From contig CAXTRQ010000001.1 in assembly GCA_964246705.1 (NCBI GenBank), forward strand, positions 81,872-145,871: DNA of 64,000 nucleotides. The letters run 5' to 3'. Below the pieces are notes generated by a model. It was not told where the DNA came from. It made no database searches and saw nothing but the letters and a program-made list of their open reading frames with translations. This document shows, piece by piece, positions 8,892 through 17,214 of this stretch (its first letter is position 1; every line of letters starts with the position of its first letter). The translations under genes and the position numbers were made by a program. This DNA is from DASZCR01 sp964246705. GTDB lineage: Bacteria > Acidobacteriota > Blastocatellia > Pyrinomonadales > Pyrinomonadaceae.

Positions 8892-10808
8892 ATGACTCCT
8901 AAGCTAATTGTCATCGCCGGCCCTTTGCAAGGCACGGTCTTCGGCCTCGACGGGGAAGAACTCTCGATTGGCCGCGAGGTGGTGAGCAGCGTGCGCATCG
9001 CCCACCCGTCCGTATCGCGACGCCACTGCCTCCTGCGAAAAGAGGGCGAGCGGTTCAAGATCGTAGACCTCGATAGCTTCAACGGCACATTCGTCAACAG
9101 CGTGCCCGTCTCGGAGCAGTTCCTCGAGCACGGAGACCATGTGAACATCGGCGACCTGCTGCTCCTCTTCCTTCTGCACGAGGCCGAGGACGCCGCGCCA
9201 TCGCCCATCCTCATAGATGAGGGAAACCTCGTCACGCAATCGACGGTGCGGCTGCGAAGGCAGGACGCCTTCTACCTTCAGCCCGAGAAGGTGCTGTCCG
9301 TCCTCCCGCCGACGGCGCGCGTGGCGCGCGACCTGAACACGCTGCTCAAGATCAGCACGGTCATCAACTCGGTGCACGGGCTAGAGAACCTACAGCGGCG
9401 ACTGCTCGATTTAGTCGCCGAGGTCGTACCGGCAGAGCGCGGTGCCATTCTGCTGCTGGCCGGGGCCGGTGGCCCGCAAGAGCTTGTCCCCACCGTCTCA
9501 TTCAGCCGGCAACCGGGCGGCGACGAAGAGATTCGCGTCAGCCGCACGGTGGCGCTCCAAGCACTCAGGGAGGGCGCAGCCATCCTGAGCAACGGCGTCG
9601 CGTCGGAGGGTGGCTTCGTGTTCGCCGAAAGCCTCATCACATCGCGGGTGAGCGCGCTGCTGTGCGTCCCGCTCGTGGCGCAAGAGAGGGCGCTTGGCGT
9701 CATCTACCTCGACACGCGCGACGGCGCGACCGCCTTCGACGAGCACCATCTGCAACTCGCGACGGCCATCGCAGGCATCGCCGCCGTCGCCATTGAGAAC
9801 GTCCATCACGCCGAGCAGATGGAGGGCGAGAACCGCCGGCTGATCGAGGAGATCAATATCAAGCACCAGATGGTCGGCGACGGTGCACGCATGCGCGCGC
9901 TGTACCAGTTCATCTCCAAGGTGGCACCCAGCGACTCGACGATCCTACTGCTTGGCGAGTCGGGGACTGGCAAGGAGTTGGCCGCGCGCGCCATCCACGC
10001 CAACAGCGCGCGCGCGCGTCGGCCATTTGTCGCCATCAACTGTGCTACGCTGTCGGAGACGCTGCTCGAAAGCGAACTCTTCGGCCACGAGAAGGGGGCG
10101 TTCACGGGCGCGGTCGCGCAGAAGCGCGGCAAGTTGGAGTTGGCCGACGGTGGCACGATCTTCCTCGACGAAGTAGGCGAGATGGCACTGAACATCCAAG
10201 CGAAGTTCCTGCGCGTCTTGCAGGAGCGCGAGTTCGAGCGGGTTGGCGGCACGCGCCCCATCAAGGTTAACGTCCGCATCGTAGCCGCCACCAACCGGGA
10301 TCTCGAAGAGGCTATCCGCACGGGAGACTTTCGGCGCGACCTCTACTACCGGCTGAACGTCATCTCCTTCGTCCTCGCGCCGCTACGCGAGCGACGCGAG
10401 GATATCCCGTTGCTGGCTAATTATTTCGCCGTCGAGTGCGGCAAGCGCGCACGGCACAAGCCGCTACGCGTTTCGACCGAGGCGCGGTCGTACCTGACCG
10501 ACTACGACTGGCCCGGCAACGTGCGCGAGCTTGAGAACATCATCGAGCGCGCCGCCGTCCTCGGCTCAACTGACATGATCGTACCGGAGGACTTGCCCGA
10601 GGCGCTGCTCGAAACCGCCTCCTCCGACGGGGCGCAGATAACCAAGTTCTACGACGCGCTGCGCGAGACGAAAAAGAAGATGCTGCTGAGCGCTATACAG
10701 CAGGCTGGCGGCAACTACGTGGAGGCCGCGAAACTCCTCGGCATACACCCCAACAACCTCCACCGCCTGATGCGGAATATGAGCTTGAAGTCGGATTTGA
10801 ATAGGTGA
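8892..10808 (+). CDS. FHA-GAF-sigma54 AAA+ transcriptional activator
   Basis: The start is chosen at 8892 because FHA homology begins directly after it; the frame also extends 37 codons upstream to 8781. Domains in order: FHA (about 1-95, SIGRE, SRRHC, NGTFVN), which binds phosphothreonine; GAF (about 135-315); AAA+ sigma54-interaction domain with Walker A GESGTGKE, the sigma54-contacting GAFTGA motif and GGTIFLDEVGEM; and a C-terminal Fis-type HTH (GGNYVEAAKLLGIHPNNLHRL). It should activate sigma54 promoters in response to a phosphorylated partner or a small GAF ligand. Location beside a Ser/Thr kinase on one side and a protease cluster on the other makes it a candidate regulator of either. 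I found no convincing -24/-12 promoter by eye. Confidence 0.95.
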   Translation: MTPKLIVIAGPLQGTVFGLDGEELSIGREVVSSVRIAHPSVSRRHCLLRKEGERFKIVDLDSFNGTFVNSVPVSEQFLEHGDHVNIGDLLLLFLLHEAEDAAPSPILIDEGNLVTQSTVRLRRQDAFYLQPEKVLSVLPPTARVARDLNTLLKISTVINSVHGLENLQRRLLDLVAEVVPAERGAILLLAGAGGPQELVPTVSFSRQPGGDEEIRVSRTVALQALREGAAILSNGVASEGGFVFAESLITSRVSALLCVPLVAQERALGVIYLDTRDGATAFDEHHLQLATAIAGIAAVAIENVHHAEQMEGENRRLIEEINIKHQMVGDGARMRALYQFISKVAPSDSTILLLGESGTGKELAARAIHANSARARRPFVAINCATLSETLLESELFGHEKGAFTGAVAQKRGKLELADGGTIFLDEVGEMALNIQAKFLRVLQEREFERVGGTRPIKVNVRIVAATNRDLEEAIRTGDFRRDLYYRLNVISFVLAPLRERREDIPLLANYFAVECGKRARHKPLRVSTEARSYLTDYDWPGNVRELENIIERAAVLGSTDMIVPEDLPEALLETASSDGAQITKFYDALRETKKKMLLSAIQQAGGNYVEAAKLLGIHPNNLHRLMRNMSLKSDLNR

Positions 10809-10883
10809 GCTATCGGGTGTGTAAACGAGTAAAGCCGCCCGAGAGACCTGCGAAACCGGCCCACGCCTCTCCGCCCTGCCCGT

Positions 10884-11318
10884 TTAGTTTCTGCCACCCA
10901 GTATGCCCACCGCCGCGCGCGGGTCTTCAGCAGTCCTCATGCCCGCCTCCGACGCGAACTCGCGCTCCCGCTCGTTCTCGCCGACGAACAGACAGCGGCG
11001 CGGCACGAGGCTGGCGAGCCTCGCTGCACGGCGAAAGATGTCCGCCGATTGCTTCGGCCCGAATAAGATGATGTTGGGTTCAAAGAAATCGAGCAACTCG
11101 GCCTCGCGCAAGACCCTCAAAACCTCCCTCTCCTCTACAGAGCCTCGGTCGGAGATGATGCCGAGCTTCAGCCCGCGCCGCGACAGCTCGCCCAGCGCCT
11201 CCAACGCGCCATCCAACACTTCGATGTGCTCGATGACCCGGCCCGAAGAGTCGCGGCTGATGACCGCGAGCGTGTCCCCGATATCGAAGAAGACCGCACT
11301 CACCTTTTCTGAATCCAT
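10884..11318 (-). CDS. HAD-superfamily hydrolase-like protein
   Basis: The protein has 144 residues, short for a HAD hydrolase with no cap. Motif I is FDIGDTLA (the second Asp follows a Gly), motif II is IISDRGS, the lysine of motif III is in GPKQS, and motif IV is FVGENERE, where the usual GD aspartate is replaced by Glu-Asn. The fold is clear; catalytic competence is less certain. HAD enzymes dephosphorylate small molecules or proteins. It runs convergent with the sigma54 regulator and sits 45 bases downstream of the small membrane protein gene, probably cotranscribed with it. The substrate is unknown. Confidence 0.75.
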   Translation of the reverse strand: MDSEKVSAVFFDIGDTLAVISRDSSGRVIEHIEVLDGALEALGELSRRGLKLGIISDRGSVEEREVLRVLREAELLDFFEPNIILFGPKQSADIFRRAARLASLVPRRCLFVGENEREREFASEAGMRTAEDPRAAVGILGGRN

Positions 11319-11363
11319 GTAGTCACGCTTGCTTTCGTGGCATGCATCTTAGTGAAACGCGCG

Positions 11364-11852
11364 TCAGAGTAGCGTGAGCGCTTGAGGCGGGGCGTTGTTC
11401 TTCATGCGTACGTAGTTGTCAACTACGCCCGCGCCCAAGTTCGCGAAGACGTAGCCGATGAGCGTAGTAGCGAAGCCGCCGATGAGCGCCACAAGCGTAT
11501 CCTTCACGACGATCTCGTAGATGGCCGCGCGCATGCTCTTGTTCCGTGTCTCCACGTGAATCTTATAGGCGGACACCTGCTGCGTATAGGACTTCACCTG
11601 CTCGACATAGACCGCGACCTGCTGCTTGTAAGTCTCCACCTGCTGCTTTTGCCCGTCCGCGTTTAGCGTTGAGTCGAGCGGCCCGACGACGGGCGGTGAC
11701 GGTGGCACGGGAGTCGGGAGCGGCTGCGGGGACGATCCCGACTCGTTGCCCGCATCGAACAGCAACCCATAGCTCGGTATCAGGATGGCAACATTAATGG
11801 CGATGAACCATATAACGAGGATTCCCTGTATGAGTTTCTTCAGAGTCATCAC
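11364..11852 (-). CDS. Small two-helix membrane protein with coiled coil
   Basis: The protein has 162 residues. A transmembrane helix lies at about 8-33 (GILVIWFIAINVAILIPSYG), followed by a Pro/Ser linker, a Gln/Val-rich heptad segment around 65-105 (QQVETYKQQVAVYVEQVKSY) that looks like a coiled coil, and a second hydrophobic helix near 118-140 (LIGGFATTLIGYVFANLG). GGAGG six bases before the ATG supports the start. The gene lies 54 bases after the metalloprotease frame and 45 before the HAD gene. I recognise no family. A membrane anchor or oligomerisation subunit of the neighbouring protease set is possible but unproven. Confidence 0.7.
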   Translation of the reverse strand: MMTLKKLIQGILVIWFIAINVAILIPSYGLLFDAGNESGSSPQPLPTPVPPSPPVVGPLDSTLNADGQKQQVETYKQQVAVYVEQVKSYTQQVSAYKIHVETRNKSMRAAIYEIVVKDTLVALIGGFATTLIGYVFANLGAGVVDNYVRMKNNAPPQALTLL

Positions 11853-11906
11853 TGGCCTCCGTTCAAGCGGTAGGGGACGGCCCGCCCCCTCTTCGTCAAA
11901 GCCCTC

Positions 11907-12449
11907 TCACTCGTCGTAGAGCTGGGTGATGCCGTCAATGTCGTCATGGTCAAGCCTGCGGTTCGGCCCGCCGTAGAACGGGAACATCAGCGCAGTTGTG
12001 ACCTGCGAGTGCGCGAGACCTAGCGAGTGACCGAATTCGTGCGCGGCGACCGTGACGAGGTCGGTGCCCGAGGCGGGCAGGTCTATGCTCCACGAGTCGT
12101 CATCATCGAAGTGTGCGTCACCCGCGAGGGAACCCGAGTTAGGCGGCGGGAAGAAGGCGTGCGCCAGCGTGCCGCTCGGGCCGTCGAAGCCTTCGTAGTC
12201 GCCGTGGTCGCCCGACACGAAGCGGATGACGATGTCGGCGGGCTGGCCCGCGCCAACTTCTTGGAACCTCAACACCGAGACCTCTTCCCAGAGGTGGAAC
12301 GCCTTGCGGATAGCGTCGCCGATATCCGCGCCGGACAGGTCTGAAGCCAGTTCGCTGAACTTGTAGGTCAGGTTGGTGTGATCCCACTTCCTCCCGTCAA
12401 TCACGAAGGCGGCGCTGTCGGGGACGCCGCAACGCGGCGTCCGCATCAT
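11907..12449 (-). CDS. Matrixin-like (M10) metalloprotease catalytic domain, 3' part of a split gene
   Basis: The 180-residue frame begins MMRTPRCGVPD, which is the cysteine switch of matrix metalloproteinases (Cys7), and carries the zinc site HEFGHSLGLAH (His137, Glu138, His141, His147) with Met-turn ALMFPFY (Met155). GDAHFDDDDSW around 110-120 matches the structural metal loop of matrixins. There is no signal peptide and no convincing Shine-Dalgarno before the first ATG. The propeptide-like frame 12453-12719 lies directly upstream in the same frame, separated by one TAG codon and one CGG codon, so this is almost certainly the catalytic half of one ancestral gene. It may be a pseudogene, an amber read-through product or a re-started gene. 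Confidence 0.85.
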   Translation of the reverse strand: MMRTPRCGVPDSAAFVIDGRKWDHTNLTYKFSELASDLSGADIGDAIRKAFHLWEEVSVLRFQEVGAGQPADIVIRFVSGDHGDYEGFDGPSGTLAHAFFPPPNSGSLAGDAHFDDDDSWSIDLPASGTDLVTVAAHEFGHSLGLAHSQVTTALMFPFYGGPNRRLDHDDIDGITQLYDE

Positions 12450-12452
12450 CCG

Positions 12453-12719
12453 CTAGGTTGGCTCGTCGAGCCGACCGGTCACGGGGATGCCAATGAACCG
12501 CTGGAAGCTCTCAAGCGCGCGGCGCGTGTTGTCGTCAAACGTCCCTTCGGACTCGGGGACGGTCGCAGCCGCCCGTTCGGGCGTGACGCCGAAGGCGACC
12601 GTTGCGGGTGATTCGATATAGCCGAACTTGCTCAGGTAGTTCTGAAGGCGGCGAACGTCTTCGCCCTCGTCGCCCGGCTGAAGCCCTGCCGTGGTCGGGA
12701 TATAATTTTTGTCCTGCAT
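12453..12719 (-). CDS. Peptidoglycan-binding-like propeptide, 5' part of split matrixin gene
   Basis: Start chosen at the ATG 12717-12719, preceded by AAGGA at nine bases; a GTG at 12761 would add 14 residues. The 88-residue product is a PG_binding_1-type three-helix domain (GDEGEDVRRLQNYLSKFGY, then DDNTRRALESFQRFIGIPVTG) ending RLDEPT before TAG at 12453-12455. In matrix metalloproteinases this domain is the propeptide and runs directly into the cysteine switch, which here follows two codons later in frame. A Leu codon (TTG) at the stop position would restore the usual propeptide-switch junction with one base change. It lies divergent from the lipoprotein gene, with operator-like palindromes between them. 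Confidence 0.8.
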   Translation of the reverse strand: MQDKNYIPTTAGLQPGDEGEDVRRLQNYLSKFGYIESPATVAFGVTPERAAATVPESEGTFDDNTRRALESFQRFIGIPVTGRLDEPT

Positions 12720-12892
12720 CCTCGCAATTCCTTTCCCACTTCTTCGCGTGGCGCTTCTCACGTTCGGAATTCAACTCGCCACTTGCGTGCCACACCTCAG
12801 CAGCCGACCCGCGCCGCTTCACACTCGCCACAAACACATGCTCGGCGTCAAAACGCACTGGCCGCGCGCCGCGCACCCGTCGCAGCATGAGC

Positions 12893-12928
12893 TATCAGTT
12901 TTGATACCCGTGAATATCAGTTCTGATA
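12893..12928. promoter_or_regulatory. Tandem palindromic operator-like sites in divergent intergenic region
   Basis: TATCAGTTTTGATA (12893-12906) and TATCAGTTCTGATA (12915-12928) repeat with a 22-base period, about two helical turns; the second is a perfect palindrome around TT. A matching half-site AACTGATA recurs at 13140-13147, 63 bases before the lipoprotein start. The sites lie in the 490-base spacer between the leftward matrixin gene and the rightward lipoprotein gene, as expected for a repressor or activator controlling both arms. No binding protein is known. The rest of 12720-13210 shows no supported gene. Confidence 0.6.
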
Positions 12929-13210
12929 GGGCGATAGGACGGCGGACGCTTTGAAGGGGTTCGGCCCCGTTCGATTTCCGCCAGCGATATCCGCTGTCGA
13001 AACAGCCTTTAAGCGTAGCGCGCCGACCCGCCATGCGCCGCGCCCGTGTCTGGCACGCGGCTCGTAAGGCAATGCATCACACTCTGGAATGAGGTCGCGG
13101 GGTCGAACCCTCGCATCTGCTCTCACCGGGGTACTCAAAAACTGATAAAGGCCGGGGCATTATCTTCAGGACGACAGGCCCGCCGTCTCTCTTGAACCGA
13201 ATTCACCACG

Positions 13211-15742
13211 ATGGGAAAAGCCATGACTACACAGTCCCAAAAAATTGCCGCCGTGCTGCTCGTCTTCTCGCTGCTCATGTCCGGGTGTTTTAAGAGCAAG
13301 GTAAAAGTCTTCAAGCTGAAGACGGCAGACGTGAATACGCTTGCCCCCGACAGGAGGGCGGAACTCCTGAGAGAGATGAAGAAGCGCGATGGAGTGCTCT
13401 ACCGCCTCCCGCGCACGGTGATCCTCGCCACCGTGCCGGTGAAGAAGACCTCGAAGGAGCCGGGCGACTTCGAGAAGTTCGCCCCGTGCTTCTTCTCAAA
13501 AGGGGAGGCCGATGAGCGCACGACCGTGAAGACGACGGAGTTTACTCTGGGACGGATCGCCTTCGACTCGACGGGCGAGCCTGACCCGGACGAGACCTAC
13601 GTCGTTTTAACCCGCGGCGGCTTCTTCGAGAGCAAGACGCTTTTGATGGATTACACGCCTGACATGCGACTCAAGAAAGGCGAGGCCGAGTCGAAAAATG
13701 AGGGGCTGGAATTCGTCTCCAAGGCAGTCAAGACAGGCGTCGGCATCGCCGCGCGCGCAGCCGCCACCGCCGCGTTTACGAACACGCCTTCCGACCCAGC
13801 CTCCCTCGCCGCAGCTAGATTCGCAACGGCTGTGCGGGCGAAAAAGTGTTACGACCTGATCAAGAGCTATCAGGAGAACTATCTCGCGGAGGCAGCGGTG
13901 GAGTTGGAAAAGGCTACGCAGGAACTCGGGGTCGCCGATGCCAATGTGTTGAACGCCACAACACCTGATCAAAAGCTGTTGGCTCAGCAGGAGAAGGCTA
14001 AGGCCGAGAAGAAGAAAAAGAGGGACGAGGAGAAGAAGGCGGCGGCGGAGAAGCTCAAGAAAAGGGCCGACGAGGACGCGGCGGAGATGGCAAACGCCCT
14101 GCGCGAAGAGTCTCTGCGCGCGCGCGCCGCGAGCAGCGCCAAAGCTCAGACCGGCTCGGGCGGTGGCCGCAGCGGCAGCGGCAGCGGTAGCGGCAGTAGT
14201 GACGGCGGTGGCGGCGGCAATGGCACGACGAATCCGGCGACCGGTGGCGGCATGACATCGGGAACGGGCGGCGCTCAAGGCTCGGGCGCGCCATCCTCGC
14301 AGTTCCTCAACTCGGGCAGCTTCTCGAACGCCTATGGGCTGGCGCAGGTGATTAGCGACGCCGACACTTCAACCGCCAACGCTTCGGACGGCAAAATGAC
14401 GTTGGCCGACTTGGCCGCGATCATGCCCGACGCGAGGTTGAAGCAGTTGCGCGCCGACGTGAATGCTGCCGAAGAGCATGGGAAGACGAGTCCCAATCAT
14501 GGCACTGAGCGCGATTGGGATAAGGAGCAGGCACGCCTCCGCGGCATCGTCACGCAATCACTTACCGACGCGCTCAACGCCGCGCTAGCCGGGCCGATGC
14601 TCTACGCTCCGGGCGACCTGTCGGGCGTGGATTTGAGCGCGGAGGATCTGAGCCTCATCGCCGACAATCCGCAGGGCGAACGGCTGATACAGCTTAACCG
14701 GAGGCTGCTCGAACAGGCTCTGCCTTCGTACGTCGTGGCGCGCGCGCCGTCCGCCCCCGGCCAGAACTTCGTGCGGCATACCCTAGTCGAAGAGTTCGAC
14801 CGCGCTGAGCAGACCTTCGGCCTGTTGAGCGACTTGCTGACGCAGCAAGATCGCCTCAGAGCCATTGGGACGAACGTCCCGCCCGACGCCTACAAGCTCA
14901 TGCTGGATAAGACGAAGGAGGGCATAGACGATTACCGCGAATCCTTCCTCGGCGAAGTGGGCGATGAGAACTGGGAAGGGGTCTTCAACTTCAGGCCGAA
15001 GAAGGACATGACGGCGCAACTCTCGCCTGTCCTATTCCTCTTCTCGCCAACCAAGGGTATCTGCACCGCGAGGGGTCTGATCAAGGAGCAGGGCGTGCGC
15101 GTCTCGGGTAAGTTCGTAGACGCCGACTGCGCGACGCACGACGCCGCCCAGAAGGACAGGGTCGCGGTCTGGCTCAGGCTCGACCGGAAGAGCAGCGATG
15201 ACACGAAGCTGCTGTCGAGCCTTGACCTCCTAAACAACAGCTACGATCAGGATAACAAGGAGCGCGGTTGGTACTTCCGCATACCCGCGAAGGGGATGGT
15301 CGTGCTCAAGACGGGGACGCTCAACCCGTCGTATATTGACTCCCTCTCCAACACGGCGGCAGACACGGTGGACGCGACCGAGGCCGCGGCAAAGGCAGAC
15401 GAGGCGGGGCGAGGCGACTTGGCCGTGGCACAACTCGGCGTCATCGCTTCCGTCCCGGCCAGTGCCGCCGGGCGCACGACGCAGTCAAGCATCGTGCTCG
15501 ACGAGGCAACTGGCGCGCTGCTCAACTTTAAAATCTCCTCAGATTCCCTGCTCCAAAAGACGCTCATTGACGACGCGAAGGACTCCGCCGACGCCATCAT
15601 AGATGCGACCGACCCGCTCAAGAGGAAGAAGCGGCAAGCCGACCTGCTGGACGCGGAGAAGGCGCTCAGGGACAAGCGGAAAGCGTTGGAAAACCTCGAC
15701 TCCAACTCGAACTCAAACTCCGGTGGCAACAACACCCCGTAG
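13211..15742 (+). CDS. Large lipoprotein of unknown function
   Basis: The protein has 843 residues. The N-terminus is a lipoprotein signal peptide with lipobox LMSGC (Cys26), so the mature protein should be anchored in a membrane from the outside. A second ATG at 13223 is an equally possible start. Residues of about 225-305 form a very charged helix rich in Lys, Glu and Ala (QQEKAKAEKKKKRDEEKK), followed by a Gly/Ser linker (about 310-360) and then a long mixed C-terminal region with no domain I recognise, ending in an Asn/Ser-rich tail. It leads the plus-strand protease gene set, 25 bases before the next gene. Its place suggests an envelope receptor or scaffold for that set. This is inference from context. 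Confidence 0.75.
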   Translation: MGKAMTTQSQKIAAVLLVFSLLMSGCFKSKVKVFKLKTADVNTLAPDRRAELLREMKKRDGVLYRLPRTVILATVPVKKTSKEPGDFEKFAPCFFSKGEADERTTVKTTEFTLGRIAFDSTGEPDPDETYVVLTRGGFFESKTLLMDYTPDMRLKKGEAESKNEGLEFVSKAVKTGVGIAARAAATAAFTNTPSDPASLAAARFATAVRAKKCYDLIKSYQENYLAEAAVELEKATQELGVADANVLNATTPDQKLLAQQEKAKAEKKKKRDEEKKAAAEKLKKRADEDAAEMANALREESLRARAASSAKAQTGSGGGRSGSGSGSGSSDGGGGGNGTTNPATGGGMTSGTGGAQGSGAPSSQFLNSGSFSNAYGLAQVISDADTSTANASDGKMTLADLAAIMPDARLKQLRADVNAAEEHGKTSPNHGTERDWDKEQARLRGIVTQSLTDALNAALAGPMLYAPGDLSGVDLSAEDLSLIADNPQGERLIQLNRRLLEQALPSYVVARAPSAPGQNFVRHTLVEEFDRAEQTFGLLSDLLTQQDRLRAIGTNVPPDAYKLMLDKTKEGIDDYRESFLGEVGDENWEGVFNFRPKKDMTAQLSPVLFLFSPTKGICTARGLIKEQGVRVSGKFVDADCATHDAAQKDRVAVWLRLDRKSSDDTKLLSSLDLLNNSYDQDNKERGWYFRIPAKGMVVLKTGTLNPSYIDSLSNTAADTVDATEAAAKADEAGRGDLAVAQLGVIASVPASAAGRTTQSSIVLDEATGALLNFKISSDSLLQKTLIDDAKDSADAIIDATDPLKRKKRQADLLDAEKALRDKRKALENLDSNSNSNSGGNNTP

Positions 15743-15767
15743 CGGCTCTCAGACAAGGAGAAGTGAG

Positions 15768-17177
15768 GTGACGACTGACCTTCTAATCGTGCATGAGGAG
15801 CTACGCCGCCGGGTCGAGGCACTACCGAACGAGATCGTCGGCTGGAGGGCGCTCCCGAAAGCGATGTCTGACATGGAGGCGCATCATAGCCAGATCGCCG
15901 CACTGGAAGTCTTGATGGGGAGATTCATTGAGCGCCAGCGCGCCCTCTTGGACATGCTGAAGCCGATGGGCCCGGCGCAGGAGTTCGCCACCAAGGCGCG
16001 CGAACTCGTACAAAAGCTGGTCAGATCGCAGCAGGTCTGGGACTTCTTCCGGGACAAGCTCGGGCTGCGGCTCTCCCCGACCTTCAAGGACTCGCTCTGG
16101 GTGGCGGACACCGTAGCGTGGGATTGCTACCGGCCGGTGGTCGAGAGCGCCGCCGACGCGGGCATCATCGCCATAGCGAAGCTGCGCGAGCCGCCCCTGA
16201 CCTACCTGACGGCGGAGTTGTCCCCGGCCACCTTCGCGCGGGGGCAGAGCTTTCAGAGCACCGACCCGCAGGAGGGGACGGTACGACTCCCGATCCCCAT
16301 CATTGAGCTTCCATGGGATCACGCCGAGAACGTCTGGGAGTTTACATCCATCGCCCACGAAGTCGGCCACGACCTCGAGGCCGACTTCGGGCTGCGCGAG
16401 GTCATCAAGCTCAAGATTCAAGAGACGCTGTCGCGGGCGGGTGTCGCGCAGGAGCGCATAAACGAGTGGAAGGGTTGGGCCCGCGAAGTTTTCGCAGACC
16501 TCGTCGCCCTCCAGTTAGTGGGGCCGGCTTTCACAGAGACGCTGATGAACTTGCTGATGATGACGACGGAGAGCGTCGTCGCCGTCAAACAGGGGGCCGA
16601 GCACCCCACGCCCTACGTTCGGATCCTGATGAACGCAGCCTACATCGAGAGGATGATCATTGGCTCGGCTGCCCTCGCGGCCCACGCCCAAGAGATCAGA
16701 GTCACATGGCTAGGCTTTCATGGGAGCCAGCCGCAGTTCGACGGCCATGTCGGTGATTTCCCGCACGTCTTCGAGGCTGTGATGGAGACGCCGACGCAGA
16801 CCCTTAAAGGTAAGACCGTCCGAGAGATGATTCCTTTCACCACCGGCGACGATGCGCGCATCCGTGCGGCGGCAAGATACCTTCTGACCGAAGAGGATGT
16901 GCCCGCGACAGGTTCGCTCAAGCCGAGGCAGTGCGTGTCGGCGGCGCGTCTCGCCGTCACACAGGCGGCGCGCGATCTGGAGGAGACCGGGACGGTCGAA
17001 GAGGACGCTACGGCCCGCCTGACGCGGATGCGTGCAGTGCTGGAGAAGCGACTGACAAGCGTCAGCCGCCTCGCGTCCGAGTTGGTGCGTGAGAACGCCA
17101 CGCCCGGGCTGCGCGGCGGCGGTGTCGGCTCTGCGGGCCACCGCCGCTACATCGCGTCCTTCGTGGACATCATCTGA
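15768..17177 (+). CDS. HEXXH zinc-metallopeptidase-like protein
   Basis: The start is a GTG at 15768 preceded by AAGGAG; the open frame continues upstream into the lipoprotein gene but that part is a shadow. The 469-residue product has no signal peptide. It contains SIAHEVGHDLEAD (His197, Glu198, His201) and, about 40 residues later, WAREVFADL (Glu240), the arrangement of a gluzincin-type zinc site with Glu as third ligand. The N-terminal 180 residues are mostly helical; a C-terminal helical part follows the catalytic region. I do not recognise a named family. It is placed between the lipoprotein and the two CHAT proteases, 25 bases after the former and 37 before the latter, so probably in one operon. 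Confidence 0.75.
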   Translation: MTTDLLIVHEELRRRVEALPNEIVGWRALPKAMSDMEAHHSQIAALEVLMGRFIERQRALLDMLKPMGPAQEFATKARELVQKLVRSQQVWDFFRDKLGLRLSPTFKDSLWVADTVAWDCYRPVVESAADAGIIAIAKLREPPLTYLTAELSPATFARGQSFQSTDPQEGTVRLPIPIIELPWDHAENVWEFTSIAHEVGHDLEADFGLREVIKLKIQETLSRAGVAQERINEWKGWAREVFADLVALQLVGPAFTETLMNLLMMTTESVVAVKQGAEHPTPYVRILMNAAYIERMIIGSAALAAHAQEIRVTWLGFHGSQPQFDGHVGDFPHVFEAVMETPTQTLKGKTVREMIPFTTGDDARIRAAARYLLTEEDVPATGSLKPRQCVSAARLAVTQAARDLEETGTVEEDATARLTRMRAVLEKRLTSVSRLASELVRENATPGLRGGGVGSAGHRRYIASFVDII

Positions 17178-17214
17178 CGCTGGCTGGCCTGCTGGCGCTT
17201 TCTAAGGAGCAGTT

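Noticed and set aside
12819..13138. Short frames in the divergent intergenic region
   Set aside because: They have no Shine-Dalgarno, no similarity and overlap the operator-like sites.
8892..13210. Sigma54 -24/-12 promoters upstream of the protease genes
   Set aside because: Several TGGCAC matches were seen (for example near 13055) but none had a TTGC element at the right spacing.
15603..15767. Upstream extension of the HEXXH protein into the lipoprotein gene
   Set aside because: It is Arg/Thr-rich shadow of the lipoprotein frame; GTG at 15768 with AAGGAG is the better start.
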